Positions 21,430 to 33,384 of a DNA stretch of 64,000 nt are shown here, in pieces. This stretch comes from Anodontia alba (taxonomy: Eukaryota; Mollusca; Bivalvia; Lucinida; Lucinidae). Location of the stretch: positions 32,890,057 through 32,954,056 of the forward strand of contig OZ024825.1 in the NCBI GenBank assembly GCA_964016985.1, given 5' to 3'. The notes under the pieces were generated by a model. That model saw only the letters and a list, made by a program, of their open reading frames with translations, had not been told where the DNA came from and made no database searches. The stretch's first letter is position 1; the number at the start of each line of letters is the position of its first letter. The position numbers and the translations under genes are program-made.

Positions 21430-22825
21430 AAGCGACATAACTCTGCAAGTGCAAGTCCGACGGGAAAGAAAAACAAAGTTCGGTTTGTTGTTTATGGACA
21501 ATACAAATAGGTTATTCTTATGCCCCGGCTTCCGCTCGCCATTAAGACCTTTGCTTTGTTTCATCACAGTGTTTGTGATTATATTTGTTTCACTGTGATG
21601 TTTCACAGATAAGGTACAGAGCCCCATATCACTGTAGTCCAACCGCCCCGTTGGCACTCCGACTGGTAATATAGGCCCCGTTGTAAATTCGGTTGATAAA
21701 AGTTTTAGAATGGCGCTGAACCAACAAGGCGTTGAAAGCGACAGGTAAAAGTTTATGTTTTTTACTATCTAAGGTTAGTTTTAGAATATACGAACCTCAC
21801 AAATGCTGCAGCCTTAATTGCGTAGTTGACTTCGTTCTCCAGGAGTTGAACTGCCCTTCGTGCGACTAGCTGTCTCTCACAATCAGCGTGCTCATTTTTA
21901 AGAAGAATTTTTGAATCGAGAAAAACCTCGCCGAAAGCCAATTTTCTAGTGTCTTTGAAGTATAAAAAAACATGTTGAACACAGAGCGTACGTTTGTTGG
22001 TCGTGTACGAAATAAGTAAATGTATTTCTGGGGCTAATCACCTGTTCCTCGTCATGATAGGCTATTCGGACTTGAAATGTGGAGATCACGGGTTTGTTTC
22101 ACTGTGTGATTGGCCAAGTCCTGGGATTGCTGAGCAGAGAGTGCGGGTTTGACAATAAAAGGCACGGGTCGGTTTTATTTGAAAACTGTTTTCTAAAAGG
22201 CAAGACGAGGATGCGAAGGGTAAACATGGTTGAAAAAAAATCAGCAGCAACGGCTTTTATATTGTAATTATGGAATTCAAAGCACCAAGTCACTTAGTCC
22301 GAGCCTTCTCTGGCGTTTAAGTGGCTTTTCTTTATTTAGATATTTACCACTGACCGTCAGAGCAACTTAGCTATCGGAAATGCAGAATTCCACTTTCAAA
22401 GGTAAATTCTGAATATCATCAAGCAGATAGCAAAATTAAATTTTAGAATAAACAAAAGAAACCATTTTTCCATTAAATTAAATGATTTGTTTCATTGGAA
22501 ACTTGCATAATCAGCGTTTACACTATACCTGTCAAAGTCTACCCTCGTTGCCTAGACTGTACACAGTAAAAGCCAACATGTTAATTATTCATTACGAAAT
22601 TAAAGTATTATAATTTTTTTTCAATCATAAAATATTAGTTCGATAATCTTTAGTGGCTATCTACATTACACATTAACTTCCATGCCTCTATTTTGGTGAA
22701 AACTCTCATTTTAGACAAGACAGGAAAATTCGTGATTTTCATAATAGGAGTTACTCTGATGTTAGTGGCAAATATCAGTACAAAGAAAGGCCACTATAAC
22801 ATCAAAGAAGATTCGAATTACAAGT
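21430..22825. other. No gene recognised
   Basis: Several short frames (for example 22079-22267 plus strand), none with recognisable content. No dispersed repeat noticed. Confidence 0.35.
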
Positions 22826-22829
22826 CACT

Positions 22830-24235
22830 AAAATCCCTCAGCTACCTAACCTATTGATTTCGTGCTCAGTCTGCTCGAAACGTTCAAAAGTGACCATTTT
22901 AGATGCATTCACACACTAAAAACGAATCCTTCCTGTCTATTTAAATTGTACTGGACCGAAACTTCTACAAATGGCTCCTAGAATTTTATCACCAAGTTTA
23001 ACATTTATTTACAATCAAAGTCTGTCTTCTGGCATTTTTTCCAGAGTCTTGGAAAAAAAAGCCAAAGCCAATCCTATATTTAAAACAGGAGCACAAGATG
23101 ACGTAAATAACTATAGGCCTATTTCTGTACTACCAACTGTCAAAATAATTAAAAATGGGTTTGCAAGAAACTTATGGCTTATCTAAATAACTATAAGCTT
23201 CTTCATAAACATCAGAGCGGAATGGGTCATTCAACAGAATCGGTCCTTACACTGATAGCTGATACTTGGCCGAAAGGATCAATAATGGGGACTTAGTGGG
23301 GTGTATCTTGGTAGATTTTCGTAAGGCCTTTGACCTGGTAGATCATAACTCACTCCTTCAAAAGCTACGAAATTACAAACTAAGTGAATTGAGTTTATCA
23401 TGGTGGTACGAGCCAGGCGCAACGAGAAAGAAGTGGAAAGTGAAACTAAAAACTCGCTTTAAATTATTCACAATATTATTTACAAAAAATAAGACAAAAT
23501 TAAAAACAGAAGCATATAAGTAAACAGTACCTTTCAAGATTTTAGTTCACGTAGTCCCTCAGAAATATTCCACAAGAATATTTAAAACACATCCTTTGAA
23601 TAACAGTTTCTGATCCCACAATTTGAATTCAGAGTTTTATTCCAGAATGAATAAAATATTAAAGTAATCCAATACAGAATAATTTCCAAAGAAAGTACAC
23701 AAAGATGCCCGCATGCAATGCTTTCTCCTTATATATAATGAAAGAACATTTTAAAGAAAGACTTTGCTAGAGGCATCAATCATTTTCTAGTTTTAGTCAA
23801 GAATAGTCTAAATGCTCTATGACATACCAAAAAAAAGCTCAATCCAGAATATTCCGTCTGGAAAGTTCTAAATGGAGCATAAACAACTTGTTATTGTAAA
23901 CATGATTTTCCAGAAAGTTCTATGGAAATTTGCAGTAAACAAAAAAAATAATGATATTTAAAATAATTAATCTTCTTATATTCTAACTATGGTTTTATTC
24001 GTATCTGTGTAACAGGTCCCAGCAAGTCCATATAAATAGGAACTTATCTGAATTTGATAGGGTAAGGTACGGCGTTCCTCAAGGATCAATTTTAGATCCC
24101 TTTCTATTTTTGATTTTTATAAATGATTTATCACTTAACATGAAAGATGTCATTAGTTCTGTTGATTTATATGCCGATGACACTGCATCTTTCTTAACAT
24201 ATTTTCTGAAGGTTAGCCGTAACTTCAACTACCTT
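22830..24235 (+). pseudogene. LINE (CR1/jockey-like) reverse-transcriptase relic, split by an insertion
   Basis: The first part (22830-23403) encodes 'SPSLTFIYNQSLSSGIFSRV', 'NPIFKTGAQDDVNNYRPISV' and 'LVGCILVDFRKAFDLVDHNS' (RT motif A with catalytic Asp), and 'LLQKLRNYKLSELSLSW'. After about 0.6 kb of unrelated DNA the gene resumes at about 24007 with 'RSQQVHINRNLSEFDRVRYG', 'VPQGSI' (motif B) and 'YADDTASF' (motif C, the catalytic Asp pair), then stops being recognisable at about 24235. Several frame changes (near 23045, 23150 and 23265) make it a pseudogene. In life such a protein primes reverse transcription at a nicked target. Confidence 0.85.
23404..24006. mobile_element. About 0.6-kb non-coding insertion inside the LINE relic
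   Basis: It separates RT codons for 'SLSW' from 'RSQQ', where related RTs are continuous. AT-rich, no long frame. I see no convincing terminal repeats or target duplication, and a few bases of the host sequence seem lost at the left junction. It contains several GAA/TTC pentamer groups, including TTCCAGAAAGTTC at 23908-23920. Confidence 0.6.
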
Positions 24236-24342
24236 TGGCAAGTGTTATATAAATGATTATGCTACAAAAATGTGCGAAGTACAGCTGCAAGTATAGGTTG
24301 TTGATTAATTTTCAAGCTATCGGGCGAGAAATGTAATTAATA

Positions 24343-24365
24343 AAAAAAAAAAAAAAAAAAAAAAA
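24343..24365 (+). repeat. A-run
   Basis: About 23 consecutive A, about 110 bp after recognisable LINE coding ends. It could be the poly-A tail of a short retroposon or slippage. Confidence 0.8.
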
Positions 24366-24791
24366 GGTTTGTCGCCAACGTTTTAGACCGAGGTAGTTTA
24401 ATTAGACTGCTTGTCGTTATATGTGCGATGAGCTGTGGTACGTAAAACCATAATAAAGTTTCCTTTCAAAAGGAAAGTTTTGCCAAGTTTTGTCAGTGAA
24501 AGTGTGCATGTTTATAGAAATGCAAATGCTACAAACCATGATCCTAGTTTATTCACACAGTTCCCTATATTCCAAATAGGGGCGACACCTATTTAACCTA
24601 TCCAACATACCAACTACGTATCAAGAACTGTCTCAAAGTGTACCGCAGTTATCGAGCGTACACAGTTCATAACTAAACGTGCCAAAGGAAAGTAACTCGA
24701 AAACGAAGACAATATGAATTAGAATTCTTGAACTTGACACTTGGTTTGTCTTACATACATACCAAATATCATCAAAATAGCTAAAAGTATA

Positions 24792-26020
24792 TACGAGGGT
24801 GAGTCAATAAGTAACAAGCCTATCCCATTTTCAATGGACCGAGATTGTCACGATTTTCATGCTTTGTTTCAATATATGTTTTATACATGGATACAAAATT
24901 GCACACGTATCGAGTCATTCTTTAATAAGATATTGACTGTCAAACATGGCAAGTGATGCAAAGGCATGATTTTCATCTAAAGTTGAGTACCGTGCTGTAA
25001 TTCTGTACTTGTATTTAAAAGGTAAAACAGGCAAGGAAATACACGGTGAGCTGACCGATATTTATGGATCTTCTGCACCAGCTTATGCTCAGGTTAAATT
25101 CTGGGTAGGGGAATTCAAACGCGGTAGAACGTCTTTAGAAGATGAAGCCAGGTCTGGAAGCCCACTGGATGCCACCGACGAAGAAATGTGTAAGAAAGTT
25201 CGGGATCTGGTATACTCTGATAGGCGAATTTAGGTGGAAGAAATAGCGCAGACATTAGGCATTTCACATGGTAGCGTTTCAACAATCCTACATGATCGTT
25301 TAGGTATGCGCAAGCTAACAGCCCGTTGGGTCCCCAAATCTCTTAACAATGAGCAAATGGCAACCGGAGCATCAATATGCAGCGCCTTGTTGAAGCGTTT
25401 AAGGTCAAAAGATGATTTTCTTTGGTGTCTGGTGACTGTAGATGAGACTTGGGTTCATTATTATGAGCCAGGGAATAAAGCTCAAGAGTCGTCGGTGGGT
25501 AGGGCCTAGGTCCCCGAGGCCAAAGAAGTTCAAGACACAACGATCTGCTGGCAAGGTGATAGCCACAGTATTTTGGGACACAAAAGGCGTTATTATGTTG
25601 GACTTTTTACCCAAGAGAAGTACAACAACTGGAGTGTACTATGCAAACTTGTTACACCAGCTGAGAACCGCCATCCATGAAAAAACGCCGAGCAAAGTTG
25701 CAATGGATGCTGTAGAGCGAAACGGGTATGAATTAATACCACATCCTGCCTATTCGCCTGACCTAGCTCCTAGCAACTTCTTCCTATTCCCAAACTTGAA
25801 AAAGGATATCCGTGGACTTCATTTCCGGTCTGATGAAGAAGTGACGGCAGTTGAGGAGTGGGTCAATGGAAAGGATCCTGACTTTTTCAGTTCTGGGCTG
25901 ATGGCACTTGAACACCGTTGATCTAAATGCATCACACTAGAGGGCAATTACATCGAAAAGGAAGAGGTGGATCTCAACCGGAAATAAGTTAGGCTCGTTA
26001 CTTATTGACTTACCCTCGTA
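24792..26020 (+). mobile_element. Mariner transposon, nearly full length, non-autonomous
   Basis: Inverted ends match over about 28 bp. The left starts TACGAGGGTGAGTCAATAAG (24792) and the complement of the right end starts TACGAGGGTAAGTCAATAAG (26020 inward). TA flanks both ends, as expected for the Tc1/mariner target duplication. The body holds one broken transposase gene in the same orientation. Confidence 0.95.
24946..25921 (+). pseudogene. Mariner transposase pseudogene
   Basis: The ATG at 24946 starts 'MASDAKA', followed by a stop (24967), then 'KTGKEIHGELTDIYG', 'AQVKFWVGEFKRG' and 'SLEDEARSGSP' (helix-turn-helix region). A second stop lies at 25231, then 'EEIAQTLGISHGSVSTIL'. The first catalytic Asp is in 'VTVDETWVHYYEPGNKAQ' (about 25440). 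A one-base frameshift near 25489 leads into 'SRRWVGPRSPRPKKFK'. The 'QDNAPAH' segment that carries the second Asp is missing between 'EKTPS' and 'KVAMDAVERNGYEL' (about 25690), an internal deletion. The third Asp lies in 'YSPDLAPSNFFLFP' (about 25755). The gene cannot make an active DDD enzyme. Confidence 0.92.
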
Positions 26021-26536
26021 ACTAAATATTACCAGGGGAAGTCATAAGTTCTGTTATAATACAACCGCCCATTCATGCCAAGAAGTTTATGGAAATGGTC
26101 CAATCTTTCCATTCCACTACAATACGATTTCCTTTTTGCATGATTTAACCGCAACCCCTATTTCTGAGTCTGATAAATTTTACAGCCAATGACATCTCTT
26201 TCCTACTTCTACGTACAGTGCAAGGACAGTAAATCCGATCACCTCGAGGGCTTTCAAACAAAGTAGGACTCGATAAAAAAAAAGAGCCACATACACATGT
26301 GAGATTTTACTTTCTATTTGTTTGTCAGATCTTGTACCACTCGAGCACCCGTTCTGCTCCCCCGTGTTTGCCAGTATAAATCTGAACTTCATGCACACAG
26401 CAATTTTGCGCAATGCTCCTTCCCACACGGTTAATTCCAAATTTTGCCGTTTTTTTTTTCGGAAATACTACTTCAACGTAAGTCTGCCCTTAAGTGCTAT
26501 CGTCCTTTTGTAAGCCGATTGCTCTCTGTGTCAGTG

Positions 26537-27710
26537 GCCCGTAGTTGTAAGCTTGACCTTTGATACTGCATCCAGTAATGTCCATATGCGACAAAACTTG
26601 TCGTTATCAGGCTGGTCTACGAGGAGAATTTCACTTGTTATTATTTGGGGTATAGTGGGAATAGCAAGTCGGTAAATGAATGTCACTTGTATTATTAAAG
26701 GACGGAAATTCATCCAAACAATATGTCCAAGTCGAGATATTTTATACCGATGAATGAATCTGTTTGACTGTCCGATATAGCCCACAACGACCGTCACATT
26801 AAAACCAGCCAATATACCGCACCGGCTCTTGGATATAAAAATTATCGAAACTTTGTCTCTTCAGGTGCATTCGATATATCTTTACAATATTTTAGCTCAT
26901 CGAGACCTTGAAAATATTACGAAAAGGTTCTAAGGGAAAGGTTTTTAAAGGTGGCCGATATTCCCCGGCCCTACTCTCCTTTTTCCGATAGATGCTTTCT
27001 AGTCGATCCTTTCTCAGAGTGAGAAATGGGTTTTACTACTGTAAACATGATAAAAACGGACACACTATGTAACGAAATTAATTATGGAACAGAAAAACAA
27101 CGAGAACAAGAAACAGTATAGTATACAGCATCATGTTATACAAAGGTGTTGCTTTTAGTAAATTCATCTTTTAAAATATTTGAAGTATTTGGTAATATCT
27201 ACATGAAAAAAGAAATATTTATAGATATGTAAAAGGCAGATAACTTCAGAACGTAAATGACCAGAGTAGTTGCCCTTGGCTTTAGTATTCTTTACTATAA
27301 AAGAACTTTGGTCATAACTGATATTTTTTTCACATACATCAAGTGCAGATAAAAAACTAAAAAAAAAATAATAATATGCAACTTACAGTATGGTATACAT
27401 CTGTAAAATCTCATAAAAAATTCCATATAATAATCGAGCTACTGATCAAAATGGAGCTACTGGTCAAAATGTTTCATATACGGCCGCAGTGACAGGAGCC
27501 GCTGCTTATTCACCCGTCTGCCGGTTGTCCGACACCTTATACACCCGGCAACCGTGTGAATAAACACGGCCGCCGTATCAATGGCCTTTTATGGCAGTAG
27601 ACGGGTTTTTTCGACTATTCCTGTTTCAGAAGATGACTGAGCCCTGAAAACGAGGACAAACACAGACTAAAACCGGAACGAGCTTTCCATTCGTACGCGC
27701 AAGCCAAGGA
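26537..27710. repeat. 1.2-kb dispersed segment, copy 1
   Basis: Aligns in the same orientation with 59816-61044 over its whole length, with scattered differences and small indels. Shared landmarks are 'actgcatccagtaatgtcc' near the start, 'ggctcttggatataa' in the middle, 'ccgtctgccggttgtccgac' near 27516, and 'accggaacgagctttccatt' near the end. Minus-strand frames conserved between the copies include 'LCRIRTLLDAVSKVK'-like and 'DISNAPEETKFR' stretches. No transposon protein is recognised. Confidence 0.8.
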
Positions 27711-28965
27711 GTGCCCATGCAGAAAATGGGAACCACTGGTAATCATGCGAGACTGAACCAATTAAACTCCTCACACGCAGAGATAAACCTAACGCTTAGA
27801 AACAATATTTTATTTATTGTTATGACAGCAAACATTTAGTATGCTGAACTTGAAACGGTAGCAGACATTCAAATACTTTCTTACTCTATGCCCCTTAAAT
27901 CATATGTTTGTATTTCATTATCATTTGCATTTAAAGATTTTCTTTTGTTTCAAGTACGCTTTCCCCAACCCTACCCTGACAAAACTATAAATCAGAGAAA
28001 GGTGTGTTTTTCGTCTGCTATTTCTCCCCTCAGCACCCTATATATCTAGATGGTCCTGTGATCACCAAACCAGCAGTGCGTCTACATACTTCAATTAACT
28101 TCTGTATCAAAAACAAAGTAGGCAAGCCTGCGACAAACTGGTTGTTGATTGTTTTAAATTTCTCGACTGATGGCTCTGAATTTAAAACTAATCAACAAAC
28201 TATACTTACCTTAAAATAACAGTTGTTCTTCATTTCGTGGAAAACATGGTCATCTAAATATATGGCATACTGAAAAGGAAATAACAGGCAACAAAAGTCG
28301 TACTGTTTTTCTTCTTATAAATAGTTTTATTGGGGGAATGCAAACTTGAAGCTGTATTCAAATGAAATGCTTCAAATGCTAATCTCTGTTTTATGGTCAG
28401 AGTAAGACGGACTTTAAATACTGAAAATATTGACCGAGTTTTAAATTCAGCATACTGAATGTTTGCTGTCAATTAGATTGTTTCCATAAGAGTGTGGTTT
28501 ATATCTACAGGTGGTAGATTTAATTGATTCAGTCTCGCTTAATTTGAAACTGTTCCTATTTTCGGCACAGGTATCACAGCTACTGGTACCATAGGTCATT
28601 TATTGCACAAATAGCGACACGTATAGGTTATTGTATAGTTTTAAATTTCGAGCCGTCAGACAACCGATTTGTCGCAATAACCCTTTAGAACCATATTTCA
28701 CAGATGCCATGTTCAGACTGACAACAGTGTACACCGATCATGTATTTAATCAAGGATATCACGTTTCATTTAATGGTTTAATGGCTTATTGCGACAATGT
28801 CTGTTTCATATCTTTTTGCATGGTATTTAGATTTTTGTGACTTAGTTCATTCAAAAAAACAAAACAAAAAACGGGCCGTTCATATCATATTCCAGCCTAA
28901 ATAGTATTGAGGTTTCTTATACGAGTACCAAAACTTATTTGAGCCTTAATCGAATTACACCGAGT
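27711..28965. other. No gene recognised
   Basis: Short frames only, AT-rich. Confidence 0.35.
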
Positions 28966-29174
28966 GGATTCTTCTACCATAACTCTTTGGACTGGTCCAT
29001 TTCCAATAGAAAGGGTGCCTAATTACTTTTTGTTATAACCATGTTTTATAGAAATTCCTGTATTTAATGCAAACAGTATAAACCCTGATCAGAGGCCGCG
29101 TTTTCGGCGTCTGATCTGAGTCTACACTGTCTGTAAATGTCCCTTTAATGGGACGCTAGGCATAAATGGGTTAA
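28966..29174. repeat. Dispersed repeat with F3 palindromic core
   Basis: The body 'gattcttctaccataactct', 'ttggactggtccatttccaa' and 'atgttttatagaaattcctg' is followed by the F3 core (29069-29136) and 'gggacgctaggcataaatgg'. The same arrangement occurs at 55948-56176 and, inverted and interrupted by a SINE, at 36976-37507. Confidence 0.8.
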
Positions 29175-29504
29175 TGGTGAAAGAGATTTTAAACTTTATA
29201 TGTATGTTTCTTAACAATTTTATGACCATCAGAAGTTTCAATTCATAGAAAAATTCAACGAACCTTTTGAAAAATCTATACCAGAACGCTCATCTGACCG
29301 CATGTGCTTCAATATGGCAAAGCTACAAACTCGGCGACTGCTTCTGATTGATTTTAAGCCGTTTTGAACAGGCGAACATCTTTCCGAATCTGGTGTCAGC
29401 TTATGTTAAAAGTTATCCGTACTCGTGATAATTGCCTGTGCCGAGGTACCTGTACGGAATATCCAATCTGTCGCGGGAATGTTTCGTGGGCGTCGACAAG
29501 TATA

Positions 29505-31882
29505 AACATTAAAAACAAGAGGCCCATGGGCAACAGTTCGCTCACCTGCATATTTGCAAATGCCGTGCAACAGTCTTCCAGTATTGCCACAGCAACTTGG
29601 ACACAAATTTGACCATCCCATAAAAAGGTCGAAGGTCATCCTAGTCTCATCATTTTAACAAATTTGGTAGACCTTAAGTCCCTGATGCTGTATACCAAGA
29701 TTCAGCATTAAAGCTTTCTAAGAACTGGAGAAGATTTTTAAGTGTTTTACCATATATGGGCATGGCAGCGATCTTGTTCAATGATACAAAACCATTTGAA
29801 CAATGTGTCAACATCCCTTCGACAGAAGGCCCCATATGAAATCTGGTGAAAATTGGTCAAGTGGTTTTAGAGAAGAAGAGGTTTAAAGATTTTATGATTT
29901 TATACCTGTATATAGCAGAGGGGCAAGGGCAGATAACCCCCAGGGGGGAAATTTTGATCATACCTAAAACGTTTTACTACTTTAATGATACATTGTAAGT
30001 TTCAGCCATTAGTTTTAGGTACATATTGAAAAAAAAAAATTCACCCCCCTTACAAATCTATAGAGACGCAAATGTGACCTTATCGTAAAAAGGTCAAAGG
30101 TCAACCTATGGTCATCATTTGAACCAACTTGGTAGAGCTTGAGTCCTCGATGCAATATACCAAGATTCAGCCCCAAAGTTTTCTTGGTTCTGGAGAAGAA
30201 GATTTTCAAGAGTTTTTACCATATGTGGACATGGCGGCCATCTTGTTCAGTTGCGCGGAACCATTTGCACAAATTGGCAATACCCTTTCAACAGAAGGCT
30301 CATGTGAAATCTGGTGAAAACTGATCAAGCAGTTTCAGAGAAGAAGACATTTAAAAATTACACATTTTTATACAAGTATATAGCCCAGTGGCAAGGGCAG
30401 ATAACCCTCAAGGGACAAAATTTTGATTATAACTAAATTATTTTACTACTTTAATCACACATTATAAGTTTCAGCCATTAGTCTTTAATACGTTCTGAGA
30501 AAATAACTTTTCAACATTATCACCATACAAATGCATGGGAACGCAATTTTGACCTTGCCATAAAAAAGTCAAAGGTCCACTTACGGTCATCATTTGAACA
30601 AACTTGGAGGACCTTGAGTCCTCAATGATATATACCAAGATTCAGCCCAAAAGCTTTCTTGGTTCTTGAGAAGAAGATTTTTAAGTGTTTCTACCATATA
30701 TGGGCATGGCGGCCCATTTTGTTCAATTTCGCAAAACCGTTTCAACAAATTGGTAATACCCTTTTGACAGAAGGCCCCATGTGAAATCTGGTGAAAACTG
30801 CTCTCGCGGTTTCCGAGAAGATGACATTTAAAAAATTTTACACAATTTTATACATGTATATACCCCAGTGGCAAGGGCAGATAACCCTCTGTGGACAAAA
30901 TTTTGATTATAACTAAAATGTTTTACTACTTTAATCACACTCTGTAAGTTTCAGCCATTAGACTAATACATTTTGAGAAAGTGACTTTTCAACATTTTCC
31001 CCATATAAATGTATAGGGACGCAAATTTGATCTTGCCGTAAAAAGGTCAAATATCAATCTACGGTCACCGTTTGAACAAACTTGGTTGACCCTAAGTCCT
31101 CGATGCTGTATATTAAGATTCAGCTTTGAAGCTTTCTTGGTTCTTGAGAAGAAGATTTTTAAGTGTTTTACCATATATGGGCATGGCGGCCATCTTGTTC
31201 GATGGCGCGGAACCATTTGAATAAATTGGCACTACCCTTTTGGCAGAAGGCCCCATGTGAAATCTGGTGAAAATTGCTCGAGCAGTTTCAGAAAAGAAGA
31301 CATTTAAAAATTACACAATTTTATACATGTATATAGCCAGGGGCACGGGCAGATAACCCACCAGGGATAAAATTTTGATTATAACTACTTTAACCACTCA
31401 TTGTAAGTTTCAGCCATTATGCTTTTATATATTTTGAGAAAATGACTTTTCAACATTTTCACCATACAAATGCATGGGGACGCAAATTTGACCTTGCCGT
31501 AAAAAGGGTCAAAGGTCAAACTAGGGTCATCATTTGAACAAACTTAGTAGATCTTGAATCCATGATGCTATATACCAAGATTCAGCCCCAAAGCTTTCTT
31601 GGTTCTTGTGAAGAAGACTTTAAGTGTTTTTAACATATATGGGCATGGCGGCCATCTTGATTAACGAACCTTAACCATTGGTACAAATTTTCAGTCGCCC
31701 CTCTAATAGAAAGCTCAACATGAAGAAAATTGGCCCAGGGGTTACAGAGGAGAAGTCGTTCAAAGGTGTGGACGGACGCCGGACGACGGACGGGCGACGA
31801 CGGACGACGACAGACGACGGACTGCAAATGATCACAACAGCTTATCCTGAGCTTTGCTCAGTTGAGCTAAAAACGAGTATGA
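29505..31882 (+). repeat. Tandem array of about 470-bp units inside a dispersed element
   Basis: The phrase 'gggcatggcggccatcttg' (with variants) recurs at about 29758, 30228, 30700, 31178 and 31642, a spacing of 464-478 bp. Each unit shares 'ccccatgtgaaatctggtga', 'gggcaagggcagataaccc', 'taagtttcagccattag' and 'accaagattcagccc'. The array starts after 'aagaggcccatgggcaacag' and ends in CGGACGACGG repeats and a hairpin (cttatcctgagctttgctca, then GTTGAGCT). The last unit degenerates into the flank. A single-unit relative in inverse orientation lies at 59300-59815. Confidence 0.9.
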
Positions 31883-32246
31883 GACAGCGGTATGCACATT
31901 AGAATCAGAAAGGAAAAAAAAAAAAAAAAAAAAAATGGGCGGGTGTGGGGTTGGGCGGGCGGGTGCATATTTGAAGATGTGTTCATATCGGTATCATTAT
32001 TTTTCTTCTCTACTGGTATGCAAAAATTGTAACCATGATAAACAGATATCATTTTTCGTACGTGGCGTACGAAAATGATACGCAGAATATCATTTTGACA
32101 CCTAATGTACGAAAAATGATGCCGTTTTCGTCGGCGTATCATGTTTCACGGTCTCGCCGTTTGATATTGGGATTCTACAAAGAATGCGGATAGCAAAGAC
32201 CGTGATCAAACTGCGCGGAGCTCACCAATGGCGCCATGCAAAACAT
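31883..32246. other. No gene; A-run and short foldback
   Basis: An A-run at about 31913-31935, GGGCGGGTGTGGGG-type G-rich sequence, then a small inverted repeat ('tatcatttttcgtac' and 'gtacgaaaatgata') at 32047-32115. Confidence 0.5.
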
Positions 32247-32420
32247 ATAGCAGACGACATGCTATTTATCATAATTTTTTTTTTTTTTTTTTTGTTTTTT
32301 TTTTTTCAGAGAAAATAAGTTGTGGCATATATCAACCAGACGATTCACATGAAATGTCAAGCCCTAATTTATCTGAAAATAAAAATCAGAATGTCGTCGG
32401 CCGCGGTTGTGACTGGAGTT
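32247..32420. repeat. Foldback repeat family F8, copy 3
   Basis: Left end 'agcagacgacatgctattta' and right end 'aatcagaatgtcgtc', with 'cagagaaaataagtt' and 'gacgattcacatgaaatgtc' inside, as in copy 1. A T-run has expanded in the left arm (32276-32306). Confidence 0.65.
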
Positions 32421-32487
32421 TAAAAGGGTTGACATTCCACTTTTACTGTCCTCATAAACAGTCTTTTTTGCACTCCGAATAAATAGT

Positions 32488-32640
32488 TGTGTTTGTGTGT
32501 GTGTGTGTGTATGTGTGAGGGGGGGGGGGGGGGAATAAATAATTTTGTGTATGTAGGCGCGTGCGTGTGTGTGTGTGTGTGTGTGTGGGGGGGGAATAAA
32601 TAATTTTGTGTATGTAGGCGCGTGCGTGTGTGTGTTTATT
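32488..32640. repeat. GT/G-rich minisatellite with a tandem duplication of about 78 bp
   Basis: A (GT)n tract, a G-run of about 15 and 'aataaataattttgtgtatg' are followed by the same block again (32590-32640) with a shorter G-run. Simple-sequence slippage and one tandem duplication explain it. Confidence 0.9.
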
Positions 32641-32644
32641 TTTC

Positions 32645-33108
32645 TTGCTTTCACGCGCTTATGATACTTGGTTTTGATCAGTTACTGTCACAATTAATAC
32701 AGAAGTACTGATCCAGACATGTTTACTACATGTATTGATTTCAAGGGTCATCTGATGGTCAGTTCGTCTGCGAAATGGCAAATTTGATACAACTATCCGT
32801 ATTAAATCTTATTTGGTTTGTTAGTACGTGAGCGTTGCAGACGACAGCTTAAATCTTGCTTCGTCCTAGTAACCTTGTGTACAATACAAGGAAGACGTCA
32901 AAAGTTTAAGATAATTAATTTACCTAATGAATATGCTAAAGCTAACTTGGTTTCCAAATATCGAATTTCATCTTTCGACTTGCACATGTCAGAAAGCCGC
33001 AAATCTCAGTGAAAATGAGCCGAACAAGTGCACCGAGGTTAATTGGTCTGGACATGTGTGGCAGTATGGGATGAGCTTTGCGATAAGTGGAACATGCCTA
33101 CTGGGTCT
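32645..33108. other. No gene recognised
   Basis: Short frames only. Confidence 0.35.
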
Positions 33109-33384
33109 CATTACAAAAACACGCCTATTCAAATATATAGAAAATTTCACCTCCAAAAACTGAAAATTTTCAGATAAATCTGATATTTTTTCATATTTCT
33201 GCTCAAAACATAGATTGTGGGTACTCGTTAGGACAGCTTCGACGAAGCGGTTCTAACGAGTACCTACAATCTATGTTTTCGAGCAAAAATAAGTAAAATA
33301 ATATATATCCCGGTAAACCCTAGTTTTACTATATAAAAGTGGGGTTTAAGGGGGTCAGAATTGTATAGGTATGTTTTCGTGATG
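33109..33384 (+). repeat. Foldback repeat family F1, copy 6
   Basis: Ends CATTACAAAAACACGCCTAT and GTATGTTTTCGTGATG. The central palindrome has a few mismatches ('ggacagcttcgacgaagcgg' at the centre), with the usual 'tatataaaagtggggtttaa' block on the right. Confidence 0.88.

Noticed and set aside
29505..31882. CRISPR-like or satellite centromere array
   Set aside because: Units are about 470 bp, only about five, diverged, and bounded by dispersed-element ends. Short repeat/spacer structure is absent.
32364..32654. His/Thr-rich 96-residue minus-strand frame
   Set aside because: Translation of GT/CA simple sequence.
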